Source: Hippasteria phrygiana (Eukaryota > Echinodermata > Asteroidea > Valvatida > Goniasteridae). From it: a DNA stretch of 64,000 bases. Below the pieces are notes generated by a model, which had not been told where the DNA came from, searched no databases, and was given only the letters and a program-made list of their open reading frames with translations. Within the stretch, counting starts at the first letter, position 1. Every line of letters starts with the position of its first letter. The translations under genes were made by a program, and so were the position numbers. The stretch spans positions 806,001-870,000 of the forward strand of contig JAZGUH010000719.1 of NCBI GenBank assembly GCA_037893225.1, in the 5' to 3' direction. Positions 30,143-41,400 of this stretch are shown piece after piece.

Positions 30143-30522
30143 GCCATCAGCCTCGGTCCACCGGTATCAAATGATCGAAAGGAGCAATACTCATAGCGAT
30201 TTTTTGCAAGGTATGCACACCCAGAGTTGGAAAGTGTGTGATAGCATTGCAACGTGAGCGGTGGCAGATTTTTGGGGTGTTAGTACTTTTTTTTTTTTTT
30301 TTTCAAAATGGCCGCTAATATTCTTGTTACTGGATTAATTATATGTGGTAACAAGCATGTTGGCAGCCATATTTTTTAAAAGGGTGATAGCACCCAAAAA
30401 GCTGCCACCGCTGCAATGCTATGACATATTTTCCAACTTCAGGGGTGCATATACCTTGCCAAAAATCACCATGGGCATTATTCCCCTCATTTGATACCGA
30501 CTAACCCCCCAGGCTGATGGCC
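30143..30522. mobile_element. Long-inverted-repeat MITE
   Basis: Arms of about 145 bp (30143-30285 and 30365-30522) are imperfect reverse complements, sharing GCCATCAGCCT, CGGTATCAAATGA, TTGCAAGGTAT and CATTGCA...GCGGTGGCAG. The loop holds a T run (30289-30303). No ORF and no clear target duplication. Confidence 0.75.
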
Positions 30523-33457
30523 TATCATGGTTGACAGTGTCTGCTGCCAACAGGACAATTCTGAGCCCGGATTGGGGTTGGAGAATTAACTTTCCAGCTG
30601 TCAGCTTATCAGGCAGCATGATGTATATGTGTATATATACAATACTAGGTGAATAAAGTGTGACACACATGGCAAAAAATTAAAAGTTTTCAGGAACAAT
30701 GCAGAATCTTTTATTTCAATGTTCATCCCTCAAGCAAGCTACTTTAAAGGGGTAAAGATAGTTCGTCACAAGGAAGTCCACTTTTCTAGCTTTCAAATGT
30801 ATGTAGTTGCACTTGTAACGTATGTAACATGGTGTCTTTTAGGTGTCTGGCATCACACAAAGAGTAAGTTCCCTTTGACTTTGTATCATGTAGGTACATG
30901 TCTCACTATGATCAGACCAAGTACAAACAAGAAAAATATTCTGATTTTTTTTTAAAGTTTGAGTTACATGAGCAAGTAAAAAGGACACCGTTACATACGT
31001 TTGCAGCACATATTAAAGTTAATTAAAGTTTTTTATCCAGGTGGTTTTACAAGAACAATCTTCTATATTTTAAAGGGAAAGTTTGTTTATGATAAACACG
31101 ATGTTTAACGACATTTATTAAAATCCCATTTTCAACGAAAAACTGTTGTTAACATCATTTATTTAACATTTGTAACAAGGACACCGAACCAGAACACAAT
31201 ACATGTACATGTACTAACAATTTCTGTTTTTGTCATCACTCTGTACTGTACTATTCAAACTTATTCAGTTCAACTCCATTCAATTCAACTCCAATTTAGT
31301 TAAGTCAATTCAAGTTAATTAAATTAATTATTAATTAAATTAATTTAAAGAGGCAAGAAAATTTGTGAGGTCAGCTGAACAAAAAATTGAATTCTATGTA
31401 TTATTATTCAAAATTTTACTGCAATAAAACTTGCACGTGCTGGAAAACCTTGTGCTTGCATTCCATTAATGTGCCTATCAATCCCACTCCCCCCCCCCCC
31501 CCCCCCCAGGCTGCCCCAGGTCTTACAAAATGTATGTGGGGTTTGGTCATGTTTTTCAAGCACCAGGGTGGGGATTTTGGTCACTCATTTTTCCATTGTT
31601 TCCCCATCATAAGTTAAAACCATGAGGTGGGGATGCCCCAACCATGTATGTCGGGGATTGTATCTCAAATTTTGCCCCAGGGGTGGGGATTGTCACTTCA
31701 AAAATACTGAGTCTTTATTCACATGAAGAAGAGAATCCATAGAAATTATCATGATTATGTTTGCAACGACTGACACCAAAAAGTAGGCTGTGGTCTTGTG
31801 TCTCAATGTTACAAACGTATGAACTCCAATTACAAAATAATATGCAAATCTTGGGCAGGCTACTTTAAAAGTTATTGGGAATGCAAACACTAAAAAAACA
31901 GACACTGTTATTAGTGTTAAGAAATAGTTTCGTTCTTTATATTCAATGCAAAACGAACATTTCAACGCTCGCAACGGGAAAGACCCGACAAACATGCGAC
32001 ATAATCACGCGTGGTGTCTTTCCGTTACGACCAAAGTCGACATTAAAATTGCCGACGTTTGTTCACAGCTCATCACAGTCTAACACAGTGAGTGAAACAT
32101 AGCTTATTGCTACATTGCTGGCATTTAAGATCAGTGAAAAACTCGCTGATTCAGCCACGAATTGCACTAAAATCTTCGGAGTTACTTTTGAGAATTAACG
32201 TTCGTAAAATAAGACACGGTACAATCCAGCATTCGCAGCCATGATACAATAACAAAATCGACTTCAAACAAACTTGACGACATAATCGAGGAAAAATGTT
32301 GTGACAATTACATTAAATAGTATCTTAACTTTCTATATCAACAAGTACATGAAGTATCGAAGCCCGATGGCCAAAAATCACGATGTGATTTAGACGGATT
32401 TCATTTGGGTTCGAGCGTTGCTAACGTACGCAACACGGATTCCATGAGCGGACGACGAATAGTTCATGACCCCTATCCTCGTCCTAGCACGTGGAATCAG
32501 ATTATACCACGGTCTATAATACAGGAACACTGGTTGCCGGATTTTGTGTGTACGTTGCGCCGGAAACCATCGACACAAATTCGGAGGAGCTGCATGTCTT
32601 ACGTTCGTAACAAAGTGGACACGGAACAAGGACTCGTGAATGATTTTGATTTTATTTCGTTATTAATTAAGACATGGGAAACTCAGTGTTACAAAAATGA
32701 AAAATATTAAATTGGAGCGAAATTGGAAAGAATGGGAAAAGCCAGGTCTGAGACTGGTACGCATAAGAGTGATGTGGATTTGGGAAGAGGGGTGTCAGTA
32801 GATACATGTATCCCACCCCTGGATCCACCCCTGGTATTTGGAAACTACATTGTAATTCTGCTAAATAATTTTGTTAAATTAAATAACTGCAGCTAATTTA
32901 ATTTGTTTAATTTTAACACTTGCCTATAGCAATGTCGAGTTTACTTGACAAGGAAACCACACACCAGAGAATCCAAACAAATATCTTCACCATGTTTCAA
33001 TGAACTGTAGTGCTTGTGTTTTTCCCTGTCCATACATGATCTACCAGCAGAAAGAGCTTGTTCAGATCTTTCCAATGATGCTATCAAATTCATGTGTCAC
33101 CATTATAATATTTTGAGAAAACTGTTTCCGAAGTTTCCCTGTAGAGTTATGTATGCTTTCCTATTTGATAAAGCGGGCCAGAAGAGAATACATTCATAAC
33201 TTTGTTGTTTTAGCAGTTATGGCTTTAATTTTTACACCATATAAAAACAAAATTGATGGAAGAAACTTTGCAAGGTGTGAAACCTTTGGTTGATTTGCAA
33301 CCATTCAACAAGCAGTCAGCTGCTTTTTCTGTGTGAGTGGTTTTATGCTTGACTAAACAAAGAATGTGGTAAGGAAAGGGTTAATTTGTTGAATTTTTCA
33401 AAGTGAACAAAGAAACTGGTTTGTGGTTTGTTTGACGAATTGTTTAATTTTTGACAG
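30523..33457. other. Rest of intron 1, no gene recognised
   Basis: AT-rich sequence with an ACATGTACATGTAC tract (31202-31215), a 19-nt C run (31489-31507) and simple TTAATTAA-rich sequence (31315-31350). Short open frames (31387-31617, 31693-31995, 32405-32710, 33014-33199) show no domain and are treated as chance. Confidence 0.5.
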
Positions 33458-33537
33458 CATTACCAGCCCATAGGCGGAAAAGTAGAACTCCAGTGAAGCG
33501 TGTGAATCTAAAAACGTCAGCATCGGATGAATTGAAG
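33458..33537 (+). CDS. PRDM9-like zinc-finger gene, exon 2
   Basis: An 80-nt exon between acceptor TTTAATTTTTGACAG and donor AAG|GTACCA. It enters in phase 1 (joining the A left by exon 1) and leaves in phase 0. It encodes LPAHRRKSRTPVKRVNLK then TSASDELK, a basic patch. PRDM9 has a short basic exon (A-F-M-x-R-R type) directly after KRAB, so position and character agree. Confidence 0.6.
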
Positions 33538-33974
33538 GTACCAGTGCACTTGCAATTACATGTAATGCAATTATGTTTAACCACACATTAAAATTGTGTG
33601 TAGATTGTTTCAATTTTTGAAGTCGTCTTGAAATATACTTCAAATTATGTATGGGACCTTTTTCCATTTAGAAATTGAAAGCAACTATCACGTACCAACC
33701 ATGCTGTACTTTAGACTGGCCTTAGCTCCACGTATTGTGAAGTTAATATGCAATAATATGCAATACATGTATGCAAGCATACTCGGTCCTTGCCAGACCA
33801 TTAGTATTATTTGATATCACCATAACAAAAGCAATGGAAAGTGACTGCCAGCTTCGTGATTGAACGTCACATTTTGAAGATTAATTTTGAATGCTCAAAT
33901 GAATCTACCCAATAGATGAGGACAATTTAAGCTTGCAGTCACGATTAAAATTTAACATTTCTATAATCACCATA

Positions 33975-34115
33975 CATGTACATTCAATATTGGGTTTTGC
34001 CCTTCACCGACGTGTTTCATAAACACTGTATACTCAGTGTTGTCTCGGGTGGGCCTTGAACCCATGACCTCCTGCTTTCTAGTGCAGATGTCTTTACCAC
34101 TCGACCACCGAGCTT
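33975..34115 (-). mobile_element. tRNA-derived SINE, copy 1
   Basis: On the minus strand it starts GCTCGGTGGTCGAGTGG (A-box-like) and has GGGTTCAAGGCCC (B-box-like). A non-tRNA tail follows with CAGTGTTTATGAAACACGT and CAATATTGAATGTACATG. Confidence 0.7.
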
Positions 34116-34201
34116 GTCGGAGTCGGTTGGCTGGTTCAAATCTGATATAGCAGAAGGTACCGCAGCCAAACTATTCACAAGATAGAATTTTCATCGGGAT
34201 G

Positions 34202-34332
34202 ATGTACATTCAATATTGGGTTTCGCCCTTCACCAACGTATTTCATAAACACTGTATACTCGGTGTTGTCCCGCGAGATTATTTGGAAAAAATCACTCGG
34301 GTGGGACTCAAACCCACGACCTCCTGCTTTAA
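34202..34332 (-). mobile_element. tRNA-derived SINE, copy 2 (head truncated)
   Basis: Repeats the tail and B box of the copy at 33975-34115, with a short insert (GCGAGATTATTTGGAAAAAA) before GTGGGACTCAAACCCACGACC. The A-box end is missing. Confidence 0.65.
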
Positions 34333-34613
34333 TACCATACTCCAAATTTTAGCCAGTTTAAAAGGGGTCGGGTTTAAATTTCCATTTTATTGATTTGACT
34401 TGAAATGACCCCGTTTATAAATGTTTTTTTTTATTTTTTTAAATAAAGACTATGTTCTTTGCAGAAATCATTTATTGACCTGGGATTACTTTATACATGA
34501 GATGATGATTGTGAAGAGAATGTCTACCGGTACAGCTTGCCATTTTTATATTTTCTCTTAATCTGTCTGTGTCTTTGAATTATGATCATCAAAACAATGT
34601 TTGTAGATGTTAA

Positions 34614-36224
34614 AGAGGAACTAAAACGCCAATTTTTTTTTGACATTTTTGACTTATCTGATAGTTTATGCCTCCCCAAATCTAATGTAACAAGTTTCAT
34701 GATTCTGAAAAATCAAAAAAAATGTTTTTGAGCCTTTTCTTTCTGAGCCACTTTGACTCGATTCAGAAAAGGCCGAGGTCAACTGCGTGCCGTATCGCGC
34801 GAGTATTGACGTACACGTGTAGAAACATATGACGTCACTGTATTATACGACAATGTTTTACGTAGAGTCTGTACGTATTTTTTTGTCTAAGGCTAGTATT
34901 ACTTGCTGTGCTTTTTGCTCATGATTCAGGAGTAACACTACGATAAACATATTTTAAAGTGTTGACATCTTTGTGAGACACATTAAGAATTGGGGTTGTA
35001 GGCTTGTTCTTGCTGAAAAGCTAGTTATGAGTCATACTTTCCTTTGTTTGCAGTCGGCTTTTATTGGAACCTGCGCGGTGAGTTGTGTGTGAGCTGATGC
35101 TATACTCTAGTCTGGCGACTTTGATTATGCAGCCCTCATAAGGACCCGCACCTTCTCAGAACTATACACACAATTTCTGTTATAAGGTACCAGACTCAAT
35201 CGCATGCATCGAATGCGGTCATATGCAGCACGATATGGGGCAGCTTTTTTCACCATGCATCATCTGCAGGACCTACAACTTCCTACAGTCCTACACAAAA
35301 CTGGTTCACTGTATCCGTCTTTGCTTTTTACTTTGTGCACATTTCAATGGTGTAGGACTGTAGGAAGTGTAGGATCCTACAAAATATACGGAGTGAAAAA
35401 AGCTGCCTCATATCCGGCAGGGTATGCATGCGGTACCGTGCGTGTACAATGCATGTTGAGTCAAGCGAGCGTGGACAGGGAGACGACCGGGGCTCTCTGG
35501 CTGCTCGAGACGGCAACCGCAGTTAACGTCGTCGCGCTGGTGCGCGTGAGTCCGGGACACGATTGGAATGCTCGGTGCTTTTAGAGTTGGAATGGCTCCA
35601 TCCTTCAAACGGAATTGTGCCTTCAAACCCAGCTGAGTTTTCATACTAACACTATCATCTATTCTATACAGTCTTTGGCGAAATGTTCTGCACATATTTT
35701 CGACCATTTCGACAGCCCAAAATCAGATATTGTATTGTCTACAAAGCGGACCCACTGTCGCCTTTGAGCTCCATTCAGCACTGGGAATCGCAGTAAGGTT
35801 GGGTCAGGGTTTTTGTCGCTGTTCCTCATGCAACCCCCAAATACACATGATGGAGGCATAATGATTATCTCAGATCCATGGTCATACTGAAATAATATCA
35901 AAATTAGACAAAATAGACGGGAAAACGGAGGAGTTAGGTCGACAAAAACTCTTCAGCAGCATCAACTCTACGTACGTACATGCATAGTGTTTGGCTGTAG
36001 CATCAACCGACTCTACACATGTACGTCACGGGGTCACGTACATACATTTAACATACATAATGAGCTTTCGCGAAACAGGATAAATGGTTCAGAATAAACA
36101 ACCCTTTTTTTTTTAATAAAAAAATTTCTCTCGTCTGCGAACTAATCTCCATCAGTTAAAAGAGTATTTAAACTGTCGGAAAAGTCCAAAAAGTCAAAAA
36201 AAAATTGCCGTTTTAGTTCCTCTT
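34614..36224 (-). mobile_element. TTAA-flanked DNA transposon with a THAP domain (Kolobok-like)
   Basis: A 1611-bp element with about 35-bp inverted ends (AGAGGAACTAAAACGCCAAT left; same with one change inverted at right), flanked by TTAA (34610-34613, 36225-36228). TTAA is used by piggyBac and Kolobok elements. The AGAGG-type end and an internal THAP domain favour Kolobok. The catalytic part is not visible, so the copy is defective. It lies in intron 2 of the zinc-finger gene. Confidence 0.7.
35582..35859 (-). pseudogene. THAP zinc-finger domain, frameshifted
   Basis: Starts MPPSCVFGGCMRNSD at 35859. The C2CH ligands are Cys-5 and Cys-10 of that start (CVFGGC), and the later Cys and His of KICAEHF. 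The conserved Trp (QWVRF) and a proline after the first loop (LLRFPVL) are present. Near 35665 the frame changes, and the C-terminal THAP motif (equivalent of AVPTIF) continues as RLKDGAIPTL. THAP domains bind DNA and occur at the N terminus of P-element and Kolobok transposases. Confidence 0.7.
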
Positions 36225-36280
36225 TAATAGTATGGACAAGTTGGAAAAAACCTAAATCTATAAACTTATCTTTATTTTAG

Positions 36281-36458
36281 TCTCCATCCAGGCAAAATGC
36301 TTCTTCCAAAGCTCCAAGACAAAGGGATGATGAAGAAACATTGGACTACCTTGGTCCTGTGATAATCAAGGATGAAGAAGACCTATTACCAATAGAAAAC
36401 TTCCAGCCTCAAGATGCAGAGCCATTAAATCCAAAGACAAAGAGAATAAAAACAGAAG
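36281..36458 (+). CDS. PRDM9-like zinc-finger gene, exon 3 (linker)
   Basis: A 178-nt exon from acceptor TCTTTATTTTAG to donor GAAG|GTATTT, entering in phase 0 and leaving in phase 1. It is open without stops and encodes SPSRQNASSKAPRQRDDEE, then LDYLGPVIIKDEED and KTKRIKTE: acidic and lysine-rich, low-complexity linker character with no domain. VIIKDEE and IKTE resemble SUMO-consensus contexts, which is only suggestive. Phase continuity with exons 2 and 4 is the main support. Confidence 0.6.
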
Positions 36459-38040
36459 GTATTTGGTTGCTATTTTGACTCCCTTTAGTTACGTCTTAAA
36501 AATATAACAGCTTTCACAGCAAATAACTTGGGAAAAGATATTATTAATGCATCCACATATGCAGGTTATGGAGGATTATTCAAAAAGTTACATTTATTCT
36601 TTTGGAGGCTCGAAATGTTTCTAAACAGAGGGGAAGGCATTTAAAACTTGTAGAGCTCTGGAAAAGTACAGATAAAAATGCACTGCGCAATTGTACATTG
36701 CCATTTTAAAACATTACAGGGTACAGGATTCTGCCCCCGGGGATAAAACTATAGTGACAGGGAAAGTCATCCCCCCCCCCCCCCCCGACATAGATTTGTA
36801 TGTTTACAGAAATTTAAACTCTTGGACTCTGTGCAATGAAACTTTATGGAGGCACAAAGCAGTTACTGTCCTTTAAACAATTTAATTAATTAAACAATTA
36901 ATTTCCTCCTGTCCCATAAAAGGCGCAACAGCTACAGAAGATTCTTCCTTAGTTTTATTGTATTGTTATTTGTAATCCATTTTCTTTTATAGTTGAATGA
37001 ATGATATTCATCAGACAATCAGGGATGAGTGTGTGAAATATCTAGGGAGCATGCTCATTGTGAAACTGTTGAAATTTTCTAGTGCACTTATCCAAAATGT
37101 AAGAAAAGATACATGTTCGAGCAAAAATGCCTCACATGGTTGCCCCTCCTACAAAAATAGTTATGTATTATGGATGGCGTGGTCTATTCTGTCTCTCCAA
37201 GGATCCTCTTTTCCAAAATTTCTAAAAAAGGGCCCCAGCCTCATCTATTGAAGAGGACACCTGCTTCTTGTAACACCCTGCAAACTTACACAACTGATTG
37301 CACTTGTTTATTGGCTTTTCTGCTGCCATTTCCTATGTTTTTCTTTATGTGGAACTGCCAAAAGTGCGGAGCCATTTCCCGAAAGTGGAAAAAGTGGGGG
37401 CCAAATGCCCCCTCGCCAAATTCCCCCTCGCCAACCCCCCGTTCCGCCGCCATTGGTTCAAACTTGATATCTAGATAGCCAAGAATGTGTTACAGATGAA
37501 AATTGATGTGACTTCACACGATTTGATATACATTTTTTAGTTTTTGAACATAAAAGTTTCTTAAAGCCATATCTCATCAACAGAACATGCTAAATTCAAA
37601 ATTCTTTTTGCAATAGGTTTGTTAGCTCATACCTTCTTTCATGTAAAATGTGCTTTTTTAAAACCCATATAAAGTTAGGTCTGATCGTAATTAAAATTGG
37701 TGGGAAGGTAGATATTGTCACCAGCATGCAAAATCCAAAGTGACGTCATGACAGAGTTGTAATTAAGTCATTCAAAAGTCAATCACGATGATGCGATATT
37801 CGCCGCCCAAAAATCGAAATTGGCTACATGTTTTTTTCTAATCGAAAAATCGAGATATCGCCGATATACTTTCTAAAATTTCTTTTCGGTTCGGGATCAT
37901 TCTTTTTAAATGCTAATTCAATTTTAAAAATTACATGTGATTCAACAACTCGCAGAAAAATAAAAATAGGGGAGAAAACTGTTTTTTTTTTTCGGTTTAA
38001 AGTCTAAGTTTATAATAATGGACAAGCTGTCAGTAAATTC
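36459..38040. other. Intron 3, left part
   Basis: No confident gene. A 16-nt C run at 36771-36786. Around 37081-37250 several short coding-like tracts follow TTTTCTAG (see findings). 37560-37760 is a diverged copy of 44640-44850 (copy C of the intron unit: AAATTCTTTTTG...GGTTTGTTAG, GGTGGG-AGGTAGAT). Confidence 0.45.
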
Positions 38041-38439
38041 CCCCCCCCCCCCCCCACAGCCGTGTGGGAGGGGTCTACTAGCGAATACTTACCCGTAGAG
38101 CCACTACTAATGCATATTTCCCTAGAGGGCGCAATACGTCCGCCAAGAGTTCACACAATTGCCTACCCACCATGCCCTGCGGCACACCCGCCATATTTGC
38201 TTCCTCTTTTCTCGAGAGCCATAGCAGGTGAAGTCTGCATCGAGTCCCTCAGTGGGGAGGAGGGAGGGATGCTCTACGGGTAAGTATTCGCTAGTAGACC
38301 CCTCCCACACAGCTGTGGGGGGGGGGGGGGGGGTCTACAGCGCTCATCTTACCTGTAGAGCCACTACTAATGCAGATTAGCACCGAGGTTAGGAGGTGGG
38401 TTGTGAGATGCTACCGTGTGACAGAACAGTAGGTCCCGT

Positions 38440-39445
38440 CTACTGCGGCTGCTGAGGGAAGGCCTGTGAGGCTCGTGGAACATGGTCTCTCGCCGTCAGC
38501 AGCGCTGATCTTCCTGCGCATCCCTCGGACTGGAGAACGTCCTGGAGGCTGCAGGATATGAACGTGTTAGGAGTCTTCCAACACGCTGCCTTAATAATGT
38601 CACGTAGTGGTACTCCCTGGAAATAGGCCCACGAAGTTGCCACTGCGCTTACATCGTGTGCTCTGACTTTGGAGTCCACTTCTGATGCAGTCGGCCAGTT
38701 TCGTTCAGCTGACTGGATGGCTGTGACGATCCAGTGTGCAATAGTAACTCGTGAGGCTGCACGATGTGGGGGAATAGATGTGATGAAGAGATTTGACACC
38801 TTTCCCCGTAGCAGTTCGGTTTTGTTGATACCATTTCAGGGCGCGAACTGGGCACCATTTCCTGTCTTCGGACATGGAAGAGGAAGACTGAATGTCCGGT
38901 ATGAAGACGTCAGGAGGAACAAAGGATTCCGACTGATTCTTAGTGAGGAACGATGTATGTGGTACTAGCCGTACTCCATGTGGTTCCCAACGAATATGGC
39001 CAGGGTCAAGAGATAAAGCCTGAAGTTCGCTGCGGCGTCTTGATGTGGCCTTGATGGATAAGTTGAGCAAGGATGCCTGTTCCATGGGTTCATAAGGAGG
39101 TCGTGAAAGCGTTTGCAGGACTTGAGGGAAATCCCACGAGGGAAGGAGCTTGCGAGTGGGAGGTCTCTCGATGAACATACCACGGAGGATGTGGCCTAAG
39201 GTATGATTGGTGGAAATCGATGAGCCGTCAGGGAAGCCTCCATGAATGGCCGCTATTGCCGATCGGTAATTTTTGATGGTGGCTACCGTAAGGCCCGTGT
39301 TGAAGAGATAGACGATAAAATCGCCGACCTTGGTTAGAGTAGCATTGATCGTTTCGTCTGCACCATTTATAGTAATGTCGAAGTCGGCTGTTGTAGACTT
39401 TCCGGGTGGATGGTCTGCGGCTACCTGCTGCAAACGTGGCAGCAT
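38440..39445 (-). pseudogene. DIRS tyrosine recombinase (frameshifted, catalytic residues changed)
   Basis: 39445-38705 holds the core-binding part (TGLTVATIKNYRSAIAAIHGG) and the first catalytic Arg region (TSRRRSELQALSL). After a frame change near 38790, 38799-38440 continues with VRAHDVSAVATSWA and TPNTFISCSLQDV. In this family the first block should be H-x-x-R and the last should contain the nucleophilic Tyr (F-Y-x-x-D-V-like). Here they read HDVS and CS, so the second Arg and the Tyr appear replaced by Ser. The N-terminal part is in the RNase H frame near 39350, a further shift. Confidence 0.7.
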
Positions 39446-41174
39446 CTGCCGAAAGGCCCGCTGGATCGTTCGACAATACCCAGCATGTCAGGTGATGATT
39501 CTCGGGAGCTGGGTGAGTGATGGTCGAGTCCGGCTCAAAGAGAATGTCCGGACGACGTGGGAGGACAAGTGGTTCGTGGACTAGCAGGTCGATCAGTCTC
39601 GGGAACCATGGCTGTCGAGGCCAGAATGGGGCGATGAGGTGAAGTCTGCAATGTTCCCGTTCTATCTTCGTGAGAACTCGTGAGATCAGGGAGATTGGGG
39701 GAAAGGCGTATGCGAGCATGCCCTTCCATGGAATTGACAGAGCGTCGGTGTGCCATGCCCGTGGATCGGGTCGTCTGGAGCAGAACACCGGAAGCTGGTT
39801 GTTGATTCCTGACGCGAACAGATCTATGTGTGGGCGATCGATCATCAGGAAGATTTGTTCGACGACACTGCGCTGTAAGGTCCATTCTGTTGGCCGGATC
39901 CTTTCCCTGGAGAGGGCATCGGCTACAACGTTGTCCTTGCCTGGGACATGCGTGGCTGACAGCGTTATGCCGGAAGCTATGCACCAGTGAAGCATGTCCC
40001 ATGTGAGGAGGCAGAGCTGGGCTGATCGTGTGCCTCCCTCGCGGTTGATATATGCCACTACTGTGGTGTTGTCGCATTTGATGAGGACATGCTGGTTCTG
40101 TATGAACTTGCGAAAATGTCGGAGAGCATTGAAGACCGCATGCATCTCGAGGACATTGATATGTAGGTCCCTCTGGCCCGAATTCCACTTCCCTGCAGTC
40201 TGTCGCGGGTAAAGAGTGGCCCTCCAGCCAAGGCATGATGCATCCGTGGAAATAATCTTCATCGGTTGGGGTTTTGGAAAAACCAGTCCGCCTGCCACGT
40301 GAAGTGGATCCGCCCACCACTGGAGGTGTAAGCAGAGAAAGGGAGCAACTGGGACCATGCGATAAGCGGAGTGAAGCTTTGGGCGGAAGTGTGCTAAGAG
40401 GTGGAGTTGGAGTGGGCGCATATGGAGTCGGCAATGTGCCACAAGGTCCAGCATACTTGCCATGAGCCCCAGTAGTTTCAGCCATGCTGCTGCTGGGGCC
40501 GCCGATTCCCTGAGGAATAGTCAGACGCACTGTAGCAGGTTTTGAACACGCGCGTCCGTAGGGAAGGCCGTGCTTGTGCTGAGGTTGAGAACGGCGTTTA
40601 GGAACGTTGGTGTTCGAGTAGGAATTGGGTTTGATTTCTCGATATTAACGAACCCAAGTTGAGTGGTCAAAGTTAGAGTTTTGCGGAGGGCTCGGTTGGC
40701 TTCGAGCTCCAAGCGGCCAACAATGAGCCAATCGTCCAGGTACATAAACACCCTAACGCTGTTCTTGTGGGGAGCTCCACCCACGGATTTCACAATCCTG
40801 GTGAAGACCCGTGGGGAGGTCGACAGACCGAAAGGGAGCGCTGTGAATTCGTAGGTTACTCCTTTGTACTGGAAGCGCAGGAATCGGTAATGACGTGGGT
40901 GTATGGGCACATGCAGATACGCATTTTTCAGGTCGAGTGATGTGGCCCATGATGGTACCGGGATGGAGTCGAAGATTATCCAGAGTGAGTCCATACGAAA
41001 ACGTCGGGGATGGATGAATTTGTTCAAAGGTTTCAAATTCAGGATTGGGCGCCAGGTTCCCGAGTCTCGTTTGGGTGTTAGGAAAAAGGTTGACAGGAAA
41101 CCGGTCGACTCTCCTGCTGGTGGCGCTAAGTGGATTGCGTTCTTGAGCAGGAGCGACTCGATCTCTGATTCCAA
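39228..41174 (-). pseudogene. DIRS reverse transcriptase-RNase H (one nonsense codon)
   Basis: A single frame interrupted only by TGA at 40518-40520. RT: FFLTPKRDSGTWRPILNLKP, SLDLKNAYLHVPI, LPFGLSTSPRVFTRI and the catalytic YLDDWLIV. After the stop come LGLMASMLDLVAHCRLHMRP and RNase H with ISTDASCLGWRATL, LEMHAVFNAL, IKCDNTTVVAYINREGG and HVPGKDNVVADALSR. This order, with the LHMRPLQ link, is typical of DIRS and not of LTR elements. The frame ends downstream, shifted relative to the recombinase. Confidence 0.85.
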
Positions 41175-41400
41175 GGCGAGGCGTTTGGCCGGGTTGTCTG
41201 GAACCTCGGTTTGACGGAGGATGGTGTCCGACGGGGGGGGGGGGGGGGGGGGGGGGGGTGCTTGTGAACTCCAAAAGATAACCGAGCTGAATTGTCCGAA
41301 GCACCCACCGGTCGAAAACGACCTGGGACCAGGACCCTATGAAAGCTTGAAGGCGCCCCCTACGGGTCCGGCTTTGGGGGGTTCGCCGAAAACTAGACAG

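Noticed and set aside
32390..32710. Opposing frames of 79 and 101 codons
   Set aside because: No domain, no splice context, low confidence as coding.
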